In this document: one piece after another, positions 35,400-47,499 of the stretch
Numbering within the stretch: the stretch's first letter is position 1
Layout of the letters: the number at the start of each line of letters is the position of its first letter
Origin: Pseudocercospora fijiensis CIRAD86
Taxonomy: Eukaryota; Ascomycota; Dothideomycetes; Mycosphaerellales; Mycosphaerellaceae
Reading direction: 5' to 3'
Length of the DNA: 64,000 nucleotides
Assembly (NCBI RefSeq): GCF_000340215.1
Contig: NW_006921549.1
Coordinates: 284,318-348,317 of the forward strand
Notes under the pieces: generated by a model
Databases searched by the model: none
Seen by the model: only the letters and a program-made list of their open reading frames with translations
What the model was told of the DNA's origin: nothing
Translations under genes and position numbers: made by a program

Positions 35400-36790
35400 C
35401 CTACTAACGGAACCGAGCTACTATACCTAACGAATCTAAGCTCGTTTTTAGTCTTAATCTATCCTCTTTCGGTATAAGACACTCGATAAGCAAATGCTTA
35501 GGCTAAGTCTAACTACGAAACCTAAGACTAACTAATAGCTCTATTAACTAATCCTAATCCTCAAACTCCTTCCGCTTCTTAGTAAAGACCTTAAAGAGCG
35601 CTCGAGCTTCGTCGGGTACCTATAGAGTAGTCGAGATAAAGCTATATCGCTAAAATAGGTAATCCTTCGGAGGCTTATATAGAGATTTAGAGAATTCTAA
35701 CGCTAACCTATCCTACTAGTAGCTTAGATTCCGGATATAAGCCCTCTCTACCTTAGTAAAGATTTTATATAGTAGTAGTACTCTGCCTTCGAGAAACGCT
35801 TTCTATTTAACTATTAGTATCTACCGGCTACGAACGCCGGCTATATATACCGAGTATAGAATAATTACCTATATCTCTTCCTTCTATAGTAACACTTCTA
35901 CCGTCCCTAGATACCTAGCCCTAATCGTATTAATCGTAAGCTACTTTGCCTTTATAGACGTAAAGGCTTCGCTCTAATACTAATAAAGAAACTTCTACTC
36001 TATATCGAGGATATAAAGACGACTAGTCTCGATTCTAATCCTTACTAGCTTTTCGTAGTAGCTTTAACTATAATTTTCTAGATTAATAGGACTTATGCCT
36101 TAGCCCTTTACTAGTATCTCGTCTCTTTAACTATACTCGATCTACTCCTAGCGCTTATCGTCTATAGCGTTAGGCCCTAAGACTATACCTATTACTAGAT
36201 CGACGTATAGTATCTCCTCGCTTTTTTTAGTTCCTTTATTCGTAGTATTAAGCTCTATCGCGGTATCCTAAACTCTAGTATTATTGTTCTCGGCTATCTA
36301 AATATCTCCGTTACTATCGGTCGTATCGATAGAGGTAGCGGCTATAGGTCTAAATGCTATTAGTTAACGTATTAACGAAAAATATACCAGCTATAGCTAC
36401 CGGCTACGGCTGCCGCCTATAGCTGCTAGCTACGGCCGCTAGCTAGATTAACTTACGCTACTAGAACTTTACGCTCGAAAACTAGCCGTAATTCTTTCCT
36501 CCTCTTAGCCTTCTCTTAGGTTGTCTTCTTATTCTAACCTTTACTTTTTTCTATAGGCGCTAGCTATCGATAAAATGCCTTATTCTGCGCCTTTCTTCTC
36601 TTATCCTTAGCTATTTTATCCTTATCTATCTTCTCCTTTCTCTCGCGGTCTCGTACGGAATTCTTCTTCGTAGAGTACTCCTCTTTAGTCTTACGCTTTT
36701 TAGTTAGACGCTTAGGTAAAACAAACTCGCGGTCTTTAGTTCTATCTTCTATTTAGCGCGCGGCGCGCTTCTCTCCTACTATTATAAGGG
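35400..36790 (-). pseudogene. Basic, charged coding relic in the right arm of the hAT element
   Basis: The minus strand from about 36780 to 36480 gives a strongly charged helix-like sequence (TKKRKTKEEYSTKKNSVRDRE, then RKEKIDKDKIAKDKR). Beyond that the frame decays. It lies upstream of the transposase on the same strand. It may be a regulatory or DNA-binding protein of the element, but no domain is recognisable. Confidence 0.35.
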
Positions 36791-36904
36791 AAAGGGGCGG
36801 GGGCGCAGCGTATAGTAGTTATTGTCGGTATAGGTATAGAGGAAGAAGTTAAAAGTATAAGAATATCGCGAAGCCCTAATTGTTGCCGCCTACGTAACGT
36901 TATA

Positions 36905-37250
36905 TAGGTAAGCTTTCGCAACTACGGCAACTATACCCTAGCAATAGCAACTACGCCCTAGCAACGGTAACTACGCCCTAGCAACGGCAACTACGCCCTA
37001 GTAACGGTAATAGAGCGTAGTAAATACAACCTAGTAACTATTATAGCCGGCAATCGTAGCCGGTAGTCGAATAAGAGTGTCCTTATAGCAAAACTACGCC
37101 CTAGTAACGGCAACTACGCCCTAGCAACGGCAACTACGCCCTAGTAACGGTAAAAGAGCGTAGTAAATGTAATAGAGTTACTATTATAGCCGGCAATCGT
37201 AGCCGGCAGTCGAATAAGAGTATCCTTATAGTAAAACTAATATAGTCTCT
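36905..37250. repeat. Minisatellite near the hAT right end
   Basis: Units of about 20 bp, GCAACGGCAACTACGCCCTA, are repeated at 36910-37010 and again at 37083-37155. The two clusters are part of a larger duplication of about 125 bp that also includes AGCCGGCAATCGTAGCCGG and GAATAAGAGTRTCCTTATAG. The CA within GCAA is partly kept here. Confidence 0.8.
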
Positions 37251-37355
37251 AGTTTAAACTAGGAATCTATATAGTTCGAAAAAACTAAACCGGAACTAGG
37301 GAGCTAGTTCGCCGCTAAGAAACCAAACTATATACGTTTAGCAGTTCGGAAACTA

Positions 37356-37372
37356 AACTACTACGGGGTCTA
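37356..37372 (-). repeat. hAT right terminal inverted repeat
   Basis: AACTACTACGGGGTCTA, reverse complement of the left repeat. Subterminal phrases GTTTAGCAGTTCGGAAAC and CTAGTTTAAACTAG lie just inside. Confidence 0.88.
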
Positions 37373-38340
37373 ATCTAGATAGCTTAAATAACTACTAGTT
37401 TAGTCTTTAATAGCTCCTAGTTCGATAAACTCGATACGTTACGAATAGAATTTATATATATAGTACCCGAGATAACGCTCTTTCTAGGTATTAGTAATTA
37501 CTTTAATAATACTTCTATATTTAAAGGTAACGGAGGTCGGGCTACTATCGTATTCGATAACTAGGAAGTAGTAGCGGCACTTCTTCTCGTTCGGTATAAG
37601 GATATCGTACGAGCTATAGCGTAAGTAGCCGAGAGGTATATTCGTAGACTCGTCGAAGACTTAGCCGACGAGGAGGGTAGTACCCTTACCTAGGATGAGA
37701 TACTATAGTATTGCCCTATTTTAATCTGTAAACCTACTAGGGAAAAATAGCTCCTACGTAGGCTAATATCGTAGTTAGAAATCGTATACTAGGTATATCT
37801 TCGATGTTTGCCTTCTTAAGACTAGTAGTAGGCCGTTAAGTTCTATAACGAGGGTATAGGGTACGACTTACCTCGTAACGTCGCAATACTAACCTAACGA
37901 TAGCTATCTCCGATAATCCTATTAACTACTATAACGGCGATATCTTCTATTACGATTAGAGGTACTTCTAGGAAGATAATAAGGCGTCTATAATGCGATA
38001 GCTAGTTTAGCTTTCTCTAACTAAGGAAAGAAACCCTAAGCAGATTATACGCGTAGATAGGTAGATAGAATAGGTAGATAGAATAGGTAGATAGAATAGG
38101 TAGATAGAAAAGGTAAATAGTATAGGTAGATAGAAAAGATAGATAGCTTTAGACGGAAGCTACTATCGGTCTACCTTTTTAGTAGAAAATAAAAAGAATA
38201 AAAATAAGAAGAGGTAGCCTATTCCTAGCGCTAAAAGTAAGAAGATTACTAGAGATAGAGGGAATCCCGAAGATAGTAAGCCTATTACTCTAAATAATAG
38301 AGGAGAGTAGCAAAGTAGCCTAGTAGAGCTATCTGCCTAT
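37373..38340 (+). pseudogene. Unidentified relic right of the hAT element
   Basis: A plus-strand frame with pieces such as GRATIVFDNQEVVAALLLVRY (near 37530) and EDLADEEGSTLTQDEILQY (near 37660) is legible, with RIP-type stops. I do not recognise it. It contains the 13-bp repeat at 38053-38146, after which the frame is poorly preserved. Confidence 0.3.
38053..38146. repeat. 13-bp minisatellite GTAGATAGAATAG
   Basis: About seven tandem units of GTAGATAGAATAG with small variants (AAAAG, TATAG endings). Read in the plus frame it gives repeats rich in Arg, Gln-derived stops and Ile/Val. Confidence 0.9.
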
Positions 38341-38384
38341 TACGGAGCCTACGACGGGCGATATACCGCTATTACTACTATTAG

Positions 38385-38662
38385 CTAGTAACCGGCCCTA
38401 TATACCTAGGCTGAGTTTTAAGCCTATATAAGAGGCCTCCTTCTATATTATAGATAGAGTACTAACCTCGTATAGTATATTATTTATATTACACTTCTAT
38501 AATGCCTACATTGTAGGACTCTAGTTATTAGCCTAAGCAACGGTCTTACTATCCTATTATACTAAACATAGCTGCCTATATTATTATAGGTTATATTACC
38601 CTCGGTTGCCTATACTATTACTACTACTAGTAGTAGTAGTAGTATTAGTTTCCGTCCTTTAT
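38385..38662 (-). repeat. Inverted copy of 55970-56250
   Basis: The reverse complement of this segment matches 55970-56250 over about 280 bp, including AAAGGACGGAAACTAATACT at one end and ATAGGGCCGGTTACTAGCTA at the other. In the right-hand copy it covers the last codons of gene X and the sequence after it. It may be the end of another X-type element in the opposite direction, or a terminal inverted repeat of one large element into which Gypsy II was inserted. It includes a TAC/TAG palindromic microsatellite (38620-38652). Confidence 0.75.
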
Positions 38663-39480
38663 TAGAGCCGAAGGTAGGGCTATCTCTTTATATCTAATAG
38701 GTCTAGGTATATCGAAGGTAGTCCTAGGGTACGAATAGCTATAACTAGAGCGAGAGTATAATAAGAGCCTACGATATAGACGATATAGAAGTATCTCGAG
38801 GGGCTATCGCGATAAGCGAAGAAACCTCTTAATAAGGGCATCTCTTTAACCCTAAAAAGCTACAAACCCTTAGGACTATTACAGCTTAGGGCCTAGTTTA
38901 TAAGTATAGCTAGCTTCTAAGGACTCGGCTCTAGGTCGAAGACCTATTTAGTACCGCTTACTCGAGATAAGCCCCGCCTAAGGAGGAGATAGATTAATTA
39001 CCTATCGGCCTTGCTTAGTTTACTAAGACTATTAAACGATAGCAAATTCTAGATTATAGGTCGGATAGCCGGGGAGTCCCCTATTAATCGGGTAGGGCGT
39101 TCCTAGATTCGTAGCCTCGCTTAGATAGTACTTAGCCTTCTACTAGGAAAAGAAGGCTACCGCCCCCCGCCTAGCTAAAAGAGATAACAAAAGCTAGTTT
39201 CTAGGATCTAGGTATAAACAGAGATTATAGTCTCTCCCTCCGAGCGGCTTTTGTCTAAGTTTACTAAATTAAGCTCCTAGAGGTATTAGGCGACCCCTAG
39301 GAGGCTAAATCCTAATACTACCCTAGGGATAATACTAGGAGAAAACAGCCTAATATACTATTTTCTCGCGTAGCAATATCGCAATAAGCTAATATTACTA
39401 AATATACTAAAAACACCTTTATATAGCATTTTATTTTAACTATTTTATAAACAATCGAATAAGCTCTAGCGAAAACGAGT
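38663..39480. other. Non-coding stretch upstream of Gypsy II gag
   Basis: No coding frame is evident. The stretch should hold the Gypsy II 5' LTR and leader, but I could not match it to a 3' LTR. The palindrome CTAATACTACCCTAGGG with its mirror half lies at 39311-39340. Confidence 0.4.
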
Positions 39481-39481
39481 A

Positions 39482-42240
39482 TTAAGAATTAGCGGAATCT
39501 TCTAAATCTAAAAACGTCCCTAATCCTATTAACGAGGAAATTAGGCGGCGACTAGTTAATATAAGCGAGCCTCCTACGCTCTCTACGCTAGAGGCACTCT
39601 ATAATATTATTATAAAGATAATAGAGAAGCAAACTAAGCTTCTCCGTTAAACCAAGCGTCGCCCGCTAGAGCTAGGGAGTAGTACAAACCCCTTATTCGA
39701 AGGGTAGAACGCTATAGTATATATAGAGCGTTTTAAGGAAGGCTTAATTAAGTACGAGCTCGATAGAGAATCCGACTAGTATAAGATCCGGTCCCTTACG
39801 AGGACTACTATTACTAAGCTTTACCGAACCCTTAGAACCCTAGTTAGCTACCTAGAAAGGGACGATAAGTCTAATACTAACTAGGAGACCTTTAAGCTAG
39901 CCTTTCTAAGGGAGTATTAGGAGCGCGATAGCCGTCGTATTATAGGTAGTCGCGTATAGCTCGAGGCCCTCTACTTAGTAAGGCGCACTAAGGATAACGA
40001 CCTAAAAGGGTATATCCGCGAATTTGTCGAGTTAGCGGACGGTATCGACTAGAGTAACTTCGAAAATTCTTAGAGAACGAGGCTACTCCTCTAGGGGTTA
40101 CTATAACCTATAGCTTAGTGCGTCTTCCGTCGCTATAAGCTTAGCGAGGCCGATCGTAAGAGCTTTAGGAAATATAAAGAGGTCCTAGTATATATTAAGG
40201 CCGATATTAATAGTACCGCCGACGTAAGGAAGTTTATCTATAGCGAAGATAGGAATAACCTAGCGTAGGTTAGGAAAGAAGCTATAGGAAGCAAGGGACC
40301 TAAGTTCCTTCCTAAATCGTAAAGTAGTCCTAAGACCGTAACTCCTACTATTACTAAACACTCTTAAGACGTTACGTACTTAGCTAAATCCCTAGCCTAA
40401 CTTAACCTAAATACGAAGGCATTATAGCGAGTTAGGGAAGTTGTTAATACTACTATACTAGGCGATATACTACTAGTCTACTAGGTTTTAGATCCTAACT
40501 ACCCTAAAGCCCCGTTAGTTAATATCTACGCTATACGGAAGATCTATTCTAACTTAGATAGGAAGTGCTAGATATATAGCGGTTTTAAATATATCTAATC
40601 GTCCTACCCTATCTAGAAAGAGCTTCTTAATAGAAAGCTTATTATATAAGTAAATAGTCGATTCTACTATATAGATACCGGCGATAAGATTAATTTCGAA
40701 TAGGATCGGAGAGCCCCGAAGCTACCTTAACTAAGGACCCTTCTAGAGAAGAAGTATAGCGGTAAGATCGAGTTTAAGGATACTAGGAATAGTACCCTCG
40801 CCGCTATTACTAAACGAGAAACTTAGAAGCTTAGGGCTAAATAGGTTAAGGAGTAAAGTAGTAACGGTACTACCGAGCCCGTTAAAGTTAATTTTGTTTC
40901 TTAGGACCCGGACGTAGTTACTAATGTTTACGCGGTTACTAAGAATAGTATAGATATCTACGCTACTATAAGGTCCTAAACCTAGTCCTAAAACAAGGGT
41001 AAGAGCCCGTAGAACCCTACTCGCCCTAGTACGGCAGCCCCTACTAGGGTACTAAAGAACAAGGCGGCCGATAAGGCTAAGTAATAGCGAGAGTTAACCG
41101 CTAAAACTAAGACTCTCTAGATAGCTAGAGACCGCGCTACCTAAGCTAGCACTATACCTATAGAGAGCCTAATCGTCCTAGAGACTCTAGAGGTCGATAT
41201 AGAAGATATTACTACCGATATTAGTAGTACCCTAGGTCTAGCTAACCTACCGGCCTATAAGCGGAAGTTATCCGATCTAAAGAGCTTTCGCTTTAATAGG
41301 TATATAAACAAGTATAGTGCTAGCCTAGCTAACTCCTTAGATATAAAGGCAAACGCTCTCTTCTAGGCTTTATAGTTCCTAGACCTTAAGTCTAACGTGT
41401 CTATAGGAGAGCTATTAGTATATAGTTTGCCTACTAACCTATTCTAGAGCCGAATCCCTAACGATACTACTTTTATAAAAGACCTCGCTACCCTCTAAAG
41501 AAAATAGGGGTAAGAAGACTATATCGACGTCTCTTCCCTATAGTTCCTTTCTAAATTTTTAGGTACCTAAGAGTTAGTAGAAGGCGAATCGGTAACCTAC
41601 GAGAACTAGGAGACTATCGATAATACTAACGAAGAGGGGATTAAAAAGATAGGCCGAAGGGATAGTAATAATACCGACTCTATTTTAGTTTTAGTTTCTA
41701 TTAAGGCTATCCGATTTACTAGCTAACAAATCGGTCGAGTAGGACCTCCTCGACCTTAGGAACTTTACTCTATCCCTAATAATATAGACCTTTCCGTAGT
41801 TATCTATTCCTTCGCCGTCGTCCCTACTATCTATATTTAAGTTACTATCGGAAGCTATAGTTAGTAGATACTAGCAATACTTAATAATAGTTTAGAGTTA
41901 CTTATTATAAGTAAGCGTTAGGCTAAACAACTTAGGCTACTAATAAATAGAGACATTTCCCTCGGTATATAGGGAGTAAATAGGGAGGTTGCGCTAGTAG
42001 GTACCTACTATAATATTATAGTAGACGCCTTCGGTATATGCTTTTCTTTTACCTTCTAGATTGCCGCCGACCTAAATATACTAATTATTCTAGGTCGACT
42101 ATAGTCTCGTATAACCTAGGGTATCTAGCGTAACTGCGACGATAGCTCCTAAAAGGGAACTATCGCTAACTAGAAGAGCAACCGAGTCGTATTTACTAGT
42201 TATATCGGAAATGCTAGCTACAAGTCCTACGAGGATATCC
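39482..42240 (+). pseudogene. Gypsy II gag and aspartic protease
   Basis: One long plus-strand frame with only RIP-type stops. A retrotransposon gag core lies at about 39690-40330 (YIERFKEGLIKYELD, FKLAFLREYQERD, LKGYIREFVELADGID, SFRKYKEVL). A Lys/Gln/Thr-rich linker follows, and at about 41240-41480 a block LANLPAYKRKLSDLKSFRFN with LPTNLF. The protease is at 41840-42200: ILAILNNSLELLIISKRQAK stands where an ILDxGSE-type active site is expected, so the catalytic Asp is apparently Asn and Gly is lost. DLNILIILGRLQSRIT is the flap/second-half motif. Gag packages element RNA, and protease would cut the polyprotein. Confidence 0.82.
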
Positions 42241-42699
42241 TTACTACTTCTAAACGGTCTTCGGGAAACGCTACGGCGCGGTTATAAGACCGGCAATCTG
42301 CGCTATAAGTTAGTATAGCTTAAATAGGTTATTTCTAGAAGTACGCCGCTTTATATATTAAGGTAAGTTTCTAGGTTCTATACTAAGGAGACGAATGCTC
42401 GAAGCGATAGCGAGTATAATATAACGACTACCTACTATACGAGTTAGGGTAATAATACTATCGTAAGTATCCTTACTAGAGGCAGGTCTACCCGAACTAA
42501 CTAATTAGAGCGCGAGTCTAATACTACCCTAGGGGTATTATTACGAATCTAACGTTCTCGCCGGCGTTATAAATTAGGGCTACTAGCTATACTATAAGTA
42601 GCTAATAAGATTAAGCCTATAAAGGGCAGCGTATACATTACCGATAGGTCTAATCCTAGCGGGAATCCCTAAGTAGCGATAAAAGTGCCTTAACTAGGA

Positions 42700-43887
42700 A
42701 GCGACTCTACTACCTAGGGATAGTCCGTATAACTAGAGATATATTACTAAAAAGTTCTCTACTATTCTAAGGGGTTTAAGGCTAATACCGGAAAGGCTTG
42801 CGAAGATTAGACCTAGTATAGAGCTTTCGGATCTTAAGCTTAACCTACTATACGAGCTTCTAGATAACCGCGAAGCCGTATTAGTATATAACTTTACTTA
42901 CCTAGGTAGAATTAACCCGGAGGTTGCCCCTCTATAGAAGATCTAAACGATCGAATATAAGCCTTAGGCCTACCTAGGCTTTAAGCTAAACCTAAGCCTA
43001 CGAGGTATAGTTAAGGATATAATACGGTAGCGCGTAAAGGCCGGTATACTAGAGCCTTCCTATACCTCGTATCGCAATCTATACTTCCTAGTTTAAAAGA
43101 AGACAGCTTCTAGGGAACTAAAGAAGTACCGTCTAATTAATACTATATAAAAGTTTAATATAGTTACGATTAGAGATACTAACCTTCCTCCGGAGACTAA
43201 TAGGTTCTCGGAAGCCTTTACTAACTATATTATAGCCTTACTAGTTAACGTTTTCTTAGGCTACGACTAGATCCCTCTCTACTCTAATAGCCGCGACCTT
43301 ACTAATTTCGAAACACCTCTTAGGCTCTCTAGACAAACTACCCTTCCCTAAGGGGCGACTAACTTAGTAGCTTAGTTCGTTCGTATAATAAACTAAGTCC
43401 TCGCGGCCTATATCTCCTATATAGCGATACCTTTCCTCGACGATATTAGTATTAAGGGCCCTAAAACTAGGTACGATAATAAAGAAGTAGAGCCTAGTAT
43501 CCGTAGGTTCTTTCTCGAATATATATAGAACCTCGATAGTATCCTCTACGACCTAGAGCGAGCTAATCTAATAGTCTATAAAGAAAAGCTTTAGCTCCTA
43601 TATAAACGAATAAATATTATTAGGTTTGTAACCGATAAAAACGGCCGCTATCCTAATAATATACGGGTCCTAAAGATAGTATCCTAGCCGAATCCTACCT
43701 ACTAGAAGGATATCCGAACCTAGCTTAGAGTAGTCTCCTACTTCTATATCTAGGTCGAGAACTTTATATTAGTTTATAAGCCCTTATACGCCTTACTTAA
43801 GAAGGATACTAGGTTTAAATAGACCTCTATTTACTAAGTAGCTAAGGATACGGTAACTAAGGCACTCGTTAGCGTACCTATACTTAT
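42700..43887 (+). pseudogene. Gypsy II reverse transcriptase, interrupted by Gypsy III
   Basis: The frame carries YNFTYLGRINPEVAPLQKI, IQRVKAGILEPSYTSYRN-like and LYFLVQKKTASRELKKYRLI segments, VTIRDTNLPPETNRFSEAF, LPQGATNLVAQFVRIIN and the active site FLDDISIKGP at about 43432-43460. The Asp pair is intact here because it is written CTCGACGAT, without a CA/TG step. EKLQLLYKRINIIRF and the thumb/connection FYIQVENFILVYKPLYALLKKD follow. The frame stops at the target site of Gypsy III (43888) and resumes with RNase H at 50594. Confidence 0.92.
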
Positions 43888-43892
43888 ATCTA
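43888..43892. repeat. Target site duplication ATCTA, left copy
   Basis: ATCTA precedes the left LTR of Gypsy III and is repeated at 50589-50593 after the right LTR. Confidence 0.88.
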
Positions 43893-44068
43893 TATTAAGA
43901 TATTAATTAAATAGCTATCTAAATTAATAACGAGTTAAAGAAGAAAGAGAGAGAGGCTCTCTCGCGGGAGAGGCTTTTATCTACTCGGCGGATACCTTAG
44001 GTATTAAGTTATATAACCCTTAGTTACGTAACCTCGAATTATATATACAAGTCGCTAAGATCGTAATA
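43893..44068 (-). repeat. Gypsy III 3' LTR
   Basis: 176 bp starting TATTAAGATATTAATTAAAT and ending GATCGTAATA. The other copies end GATCGTAACA, showing CA-to-TA decay of the terminal dinucleotide. Confidence 0.93.
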
Positions 44069-45799
44069 GCACTCCCCCCCTTCGTAGGCGACGTCTACGG
44101 CGCTTTATCTACTCGTTACTTATATAGTATTACGATTATAGCGACTAATAATAGTGCGCTCGGTCGTATTAATATCGCTAAGTTAATAATATATAGTTAC
44201 GGCTTGCGCGGGTAGCGCTTATAATAGTCCTTTACTACTTCTTACGTATTAGTAGCGTTCTCGGCGGCTTCCTATATCGGTTTATTATATCTAATCTATT
44301 TTACCTTATACTATATATTATCTCCTTTGCCTTTTATATCTAGTATTCTTTCTACCTCCTACTCCTTATTACCGTCGATAACTAGCGGCGGCGGTAGCTC
44401 GTATCGTTAACTAGGTATGCCTATTTTAGGTACTAGTATAAGTAACGAAGTATAGAAGACGTTATAGACACGTATTAAATTAGGTAGCTTTAGTTAATAC
44501 GCGTAGGGCGATATTACCTTAGTAATCTTATACGGTCCTAAGTTCTTAACGTCGAGTTTAACGTTAGGTCGATCCGTACTTATACTTTTAAGCGATAGGA
44601 AGACTTTATTACCGATACGATAGGTAGGAGCGGGTCGGCGGTATTAGTTAGTTAAGTCTTCTATACGAGACTACTAATACCGTATCTATTTAATAAGATA
44701 TATTTCGAGGCTCTATAGATAATCGATCTAGGCTTAAGTATTATTATCTAACGGTAAATCTTCTTCTAGTAGGGTTAAAGGTTTACTTCCGAAACGAGGA
44801 TTGTAACCGTAGCTAGCTTAGAACGGTAACAATCCGGTAGTTTCGGAGGGTACGTTATTTATTATAAATTCGGCGATAGGGAGCTAGAGGCTCTAGTTAT
44901 CTTACTCGTAGTTTATATATAATCGGAGATATCCTTCGATAACTTTATTTAAGTATTTAGTTTATCTATTAGTCTATAGGTAATAAGCGGTCGATAGGTT
45001 ACGCTTAATACGTAGGCGCTTATATAAGCAGTTCTAGAATTTAGAGATAAACTACGTACCGCGGTCGGAAGTAATAGTATCTAGAAGACTATAAAGCTTC
45101 TAAACGTAGATAAGATAGGTATCTACTACTACTTAAGCGTTCGAGCGTCCTTCCTTATATATAAATAGGATAAGGTATCGTATCTTAGTTAGTCGATTAA
45201 CGATAATAAGGATCGAGTTATAACCGGAACTATTAGGAAGACTAGTAATAAAGTCTATTATTACGCTCTTCTATTAAGTAGTCGGTATAGATAGAGGCCG
45301 AAGAAGTCCTCGTTTAGCTTATCTTAAGGATTTAGTCTAGAGGTAGATATAGTAGGCGCCGATATATCGTTCGACGTCCTTATATATTTATAGCTAATAG
45401 TAGCTATAGCTAACGAGATAGAACGTCTTTATAATACTAAGATAGCTAGCGGCGGAATAGTCGTAGTATATACGGATAATATTAGTATAGAGCGACTTAT
45501 CCGTTTCTTTAACTTCTAGTATATAAAGATAGTTATAATAGAATAGGAGGTTATTATTTTTAACCTTATAGTCTAAAAGGGATAATAGGAGATTATTAGG
45601 AGGGTCCGCTCTACTATAGAGGTATCCTTTTACTTATTAGAAGAGAGTATCCTTAATCGAGGTATCGCGAATTCGCTTAGTAATATTCTTAGCGTCGATA
45701 AAGATCTCGGCGCTAAGAGTTTCTATAGTAAATATAACCGTACCGTTACTCGTAGTATTAATACGGGCTTTTGCAAATAGAGGTTCGTCGTAACCCTTA

Positions 45800-45817
45800 C
45801 CCTAACCCTAACCCTAA
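45800..45817. repeat. Telomere-like array (CCCTAA)3
   Basis: Three perfect CCCTAA units followed by GGGTTATCG, inside the Gypsy III coding region. On the coding strand they read TTAGGG, with TAG in the place where Gln (CAG) would give a Gln-Gly repeat. Confidence 0.95.
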
Positions 45818-45900
45818 GGGTTATCGTCGTGAAAAACGTAAAAGTCGTAAAATTGTCTATTTCTTCGAGAATTGCAATTATTTACCTTAGGGTTACGTAA

Positions 45901-45930
45901 CCCTAACCCTAACCCTAACCCTAACCCTAA
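45901..45930. repeat. Telomere-like array (CCCTAA)5
   Basis: Five perfect CCCTAA units, 83 bp from the first array. A single inverted CTTAGGGTTACG copy stands at 45886-45897. On the coding strand one frame gives alternating Leu-Gly and is continuous with pol on both sides. Confidence 0.95.
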
Positions 45931-47499
45931 GGAGAAGATTTTATATACGGCGGATCGGAGGCCTATAGCTAGGTTATATAGCTTTAATACGAGCTAATAG
46001 TTATATTTAATACGTAGGTCCTTAGCTAATAAAGGTAGGTCGGTAGAGCGGTATATAAGCGAGTCCGGCTTAGTTCTTTATCTACTAGGACGGTACGTAA
46101 TCTCGAAATTAAACCTACTAAGGAATTTACTTTAGCGAGCTTAGCGGCGATTAAGTTGTTTAGTAGATATATAGAACTATAGATTGCGGTAATCGGTAAT
46201 AACTCGGATAGGCTCCTTATTAAAGCGGTAACCTTCTAATTTAGGTCTCTATAATTTAAAGGCTTTAATAATAGCGAGAAGCTCTTTATCGTAGATCTCG
46301 TAGTTACATTTAGCGGGCGTTATCTTCTTCGAGAAGTAAGTAACGGGTTTCTATACGCTATCGGTATATAGTTAAGATATAATACTAGTAGTAATATAAT
46401 TAGAAGCGTCGGTCTCGATTATTATAAATAGGTCTAGGTTATAATAAGCTAATACCGGCGTAGAGACGAATATAGCTTTAAGTCGTTCGAAAGAGTCTTA
46501 GTAGGCTATCGTCTATATAAAGGGCGTATCTTTATATATTAGTAGGACTATAGGCTTAACGATATATACGAAGTTACGGATAAAGCGTCGATAGAAGTTT
46601 ATAAAGCCGAGGAAGGACTATATATCTTTAATATTAGTAGGAATAGGCTAGTCGCGTACGGCTTCGATCTTCTTATCGTCTATATAGATACTATCGGTAC
46701 TAATAACGAGGCCTAGGTACTTAACTATTATTACTTTAAACTCTAACTTTAATATATCGGCTCGTAGGCCGGCTTTAAAGAGTACGTCTATTACTTAGCG
46801 AACGTAATAGCGATATTCTTCGATTAAATTAAAGTAGATAAGTATATTATCTAGATACGTAGTATAGAATATATTAAAGAAGGGTCGGAGAGCGTTATTA
46901 ATATATTACTAAAAGGTTAATAGCGCGTTATAGAGCTCGAATAGTATAACCTTATATTCGAAGAGACTATAACGGGTACGGAAGGCTATTTTCTACTCGT
47001 AGCCTAGTTCGATACGAAGTTAATTAAAGGCCGAGATAATATCGAGTTTAGTATATATAACTACTTTACTTAATCGATCGAGTATCTCTTAAATAAGAGG
47101 GATAGGGTATCTATTCTTTACTATAATCTCGTTTAGCTTACGATAGTCTATATAGAACCGTAAGCCTCTACCGGGTTTCTTAACGAATAGTACTAGCGAA
47201 GAGTACTATAAGGTTAATACTTAAATAAAGCCCTTATCGAGGTTATCCTTTAAATAGTTATATAAGACCTCTAATTCCTCGTACGATATACTATAGAGCG
47301 GGCTATACGTCGTTTCCTTACCTTTAATAATATCGATATAGTAGTTCTATCTAGGTCGGTATAGTAGTAACTTCTTCGTATCCTCCTATAAGAACAATAT
47401 TAGTCTACCGTAATAGTACTAAGAGACTTTATCGGCCGGGTTAATATACTTCTTCTTAGCTATCTCTTTTTCTATATCCCGTAACGACGCGGCGAATAC

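Larger units (their letters stand above)
27294..37372 (-). mobile_element. Large hAT DNA transposon (10.1 kb, dead)
   Basis: Perfect 17-bp terminal inverted repeats TAGACCCCGTAGTAGTT lie at 27294-27310 and 37356-37372, followed on both sides by subterminal phrases of the TAGTTTGCTAA and TTCGAACTATA type. The minus strand encodes a hAT transposase (about 34960-31880). 10 kb is long for a hAT element. The surplus consists of minus-strand low-complexity relics, internal tandem duplications and many short GCCGGC/GCCGGT palindromes. I could not find the 8-bp target duplication (flanks AGTTTAAC and ATCTAGAT), so one end may be eroded or the element rearranged. Confidence 0.82.

Noticed and set aside
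45796..45930. True chromosome end or subtelomere
   Set aside because: The CCCTAA arrays are short, lie inside a retrotransposon coding region and are followed by continuing element sequence on both sides.
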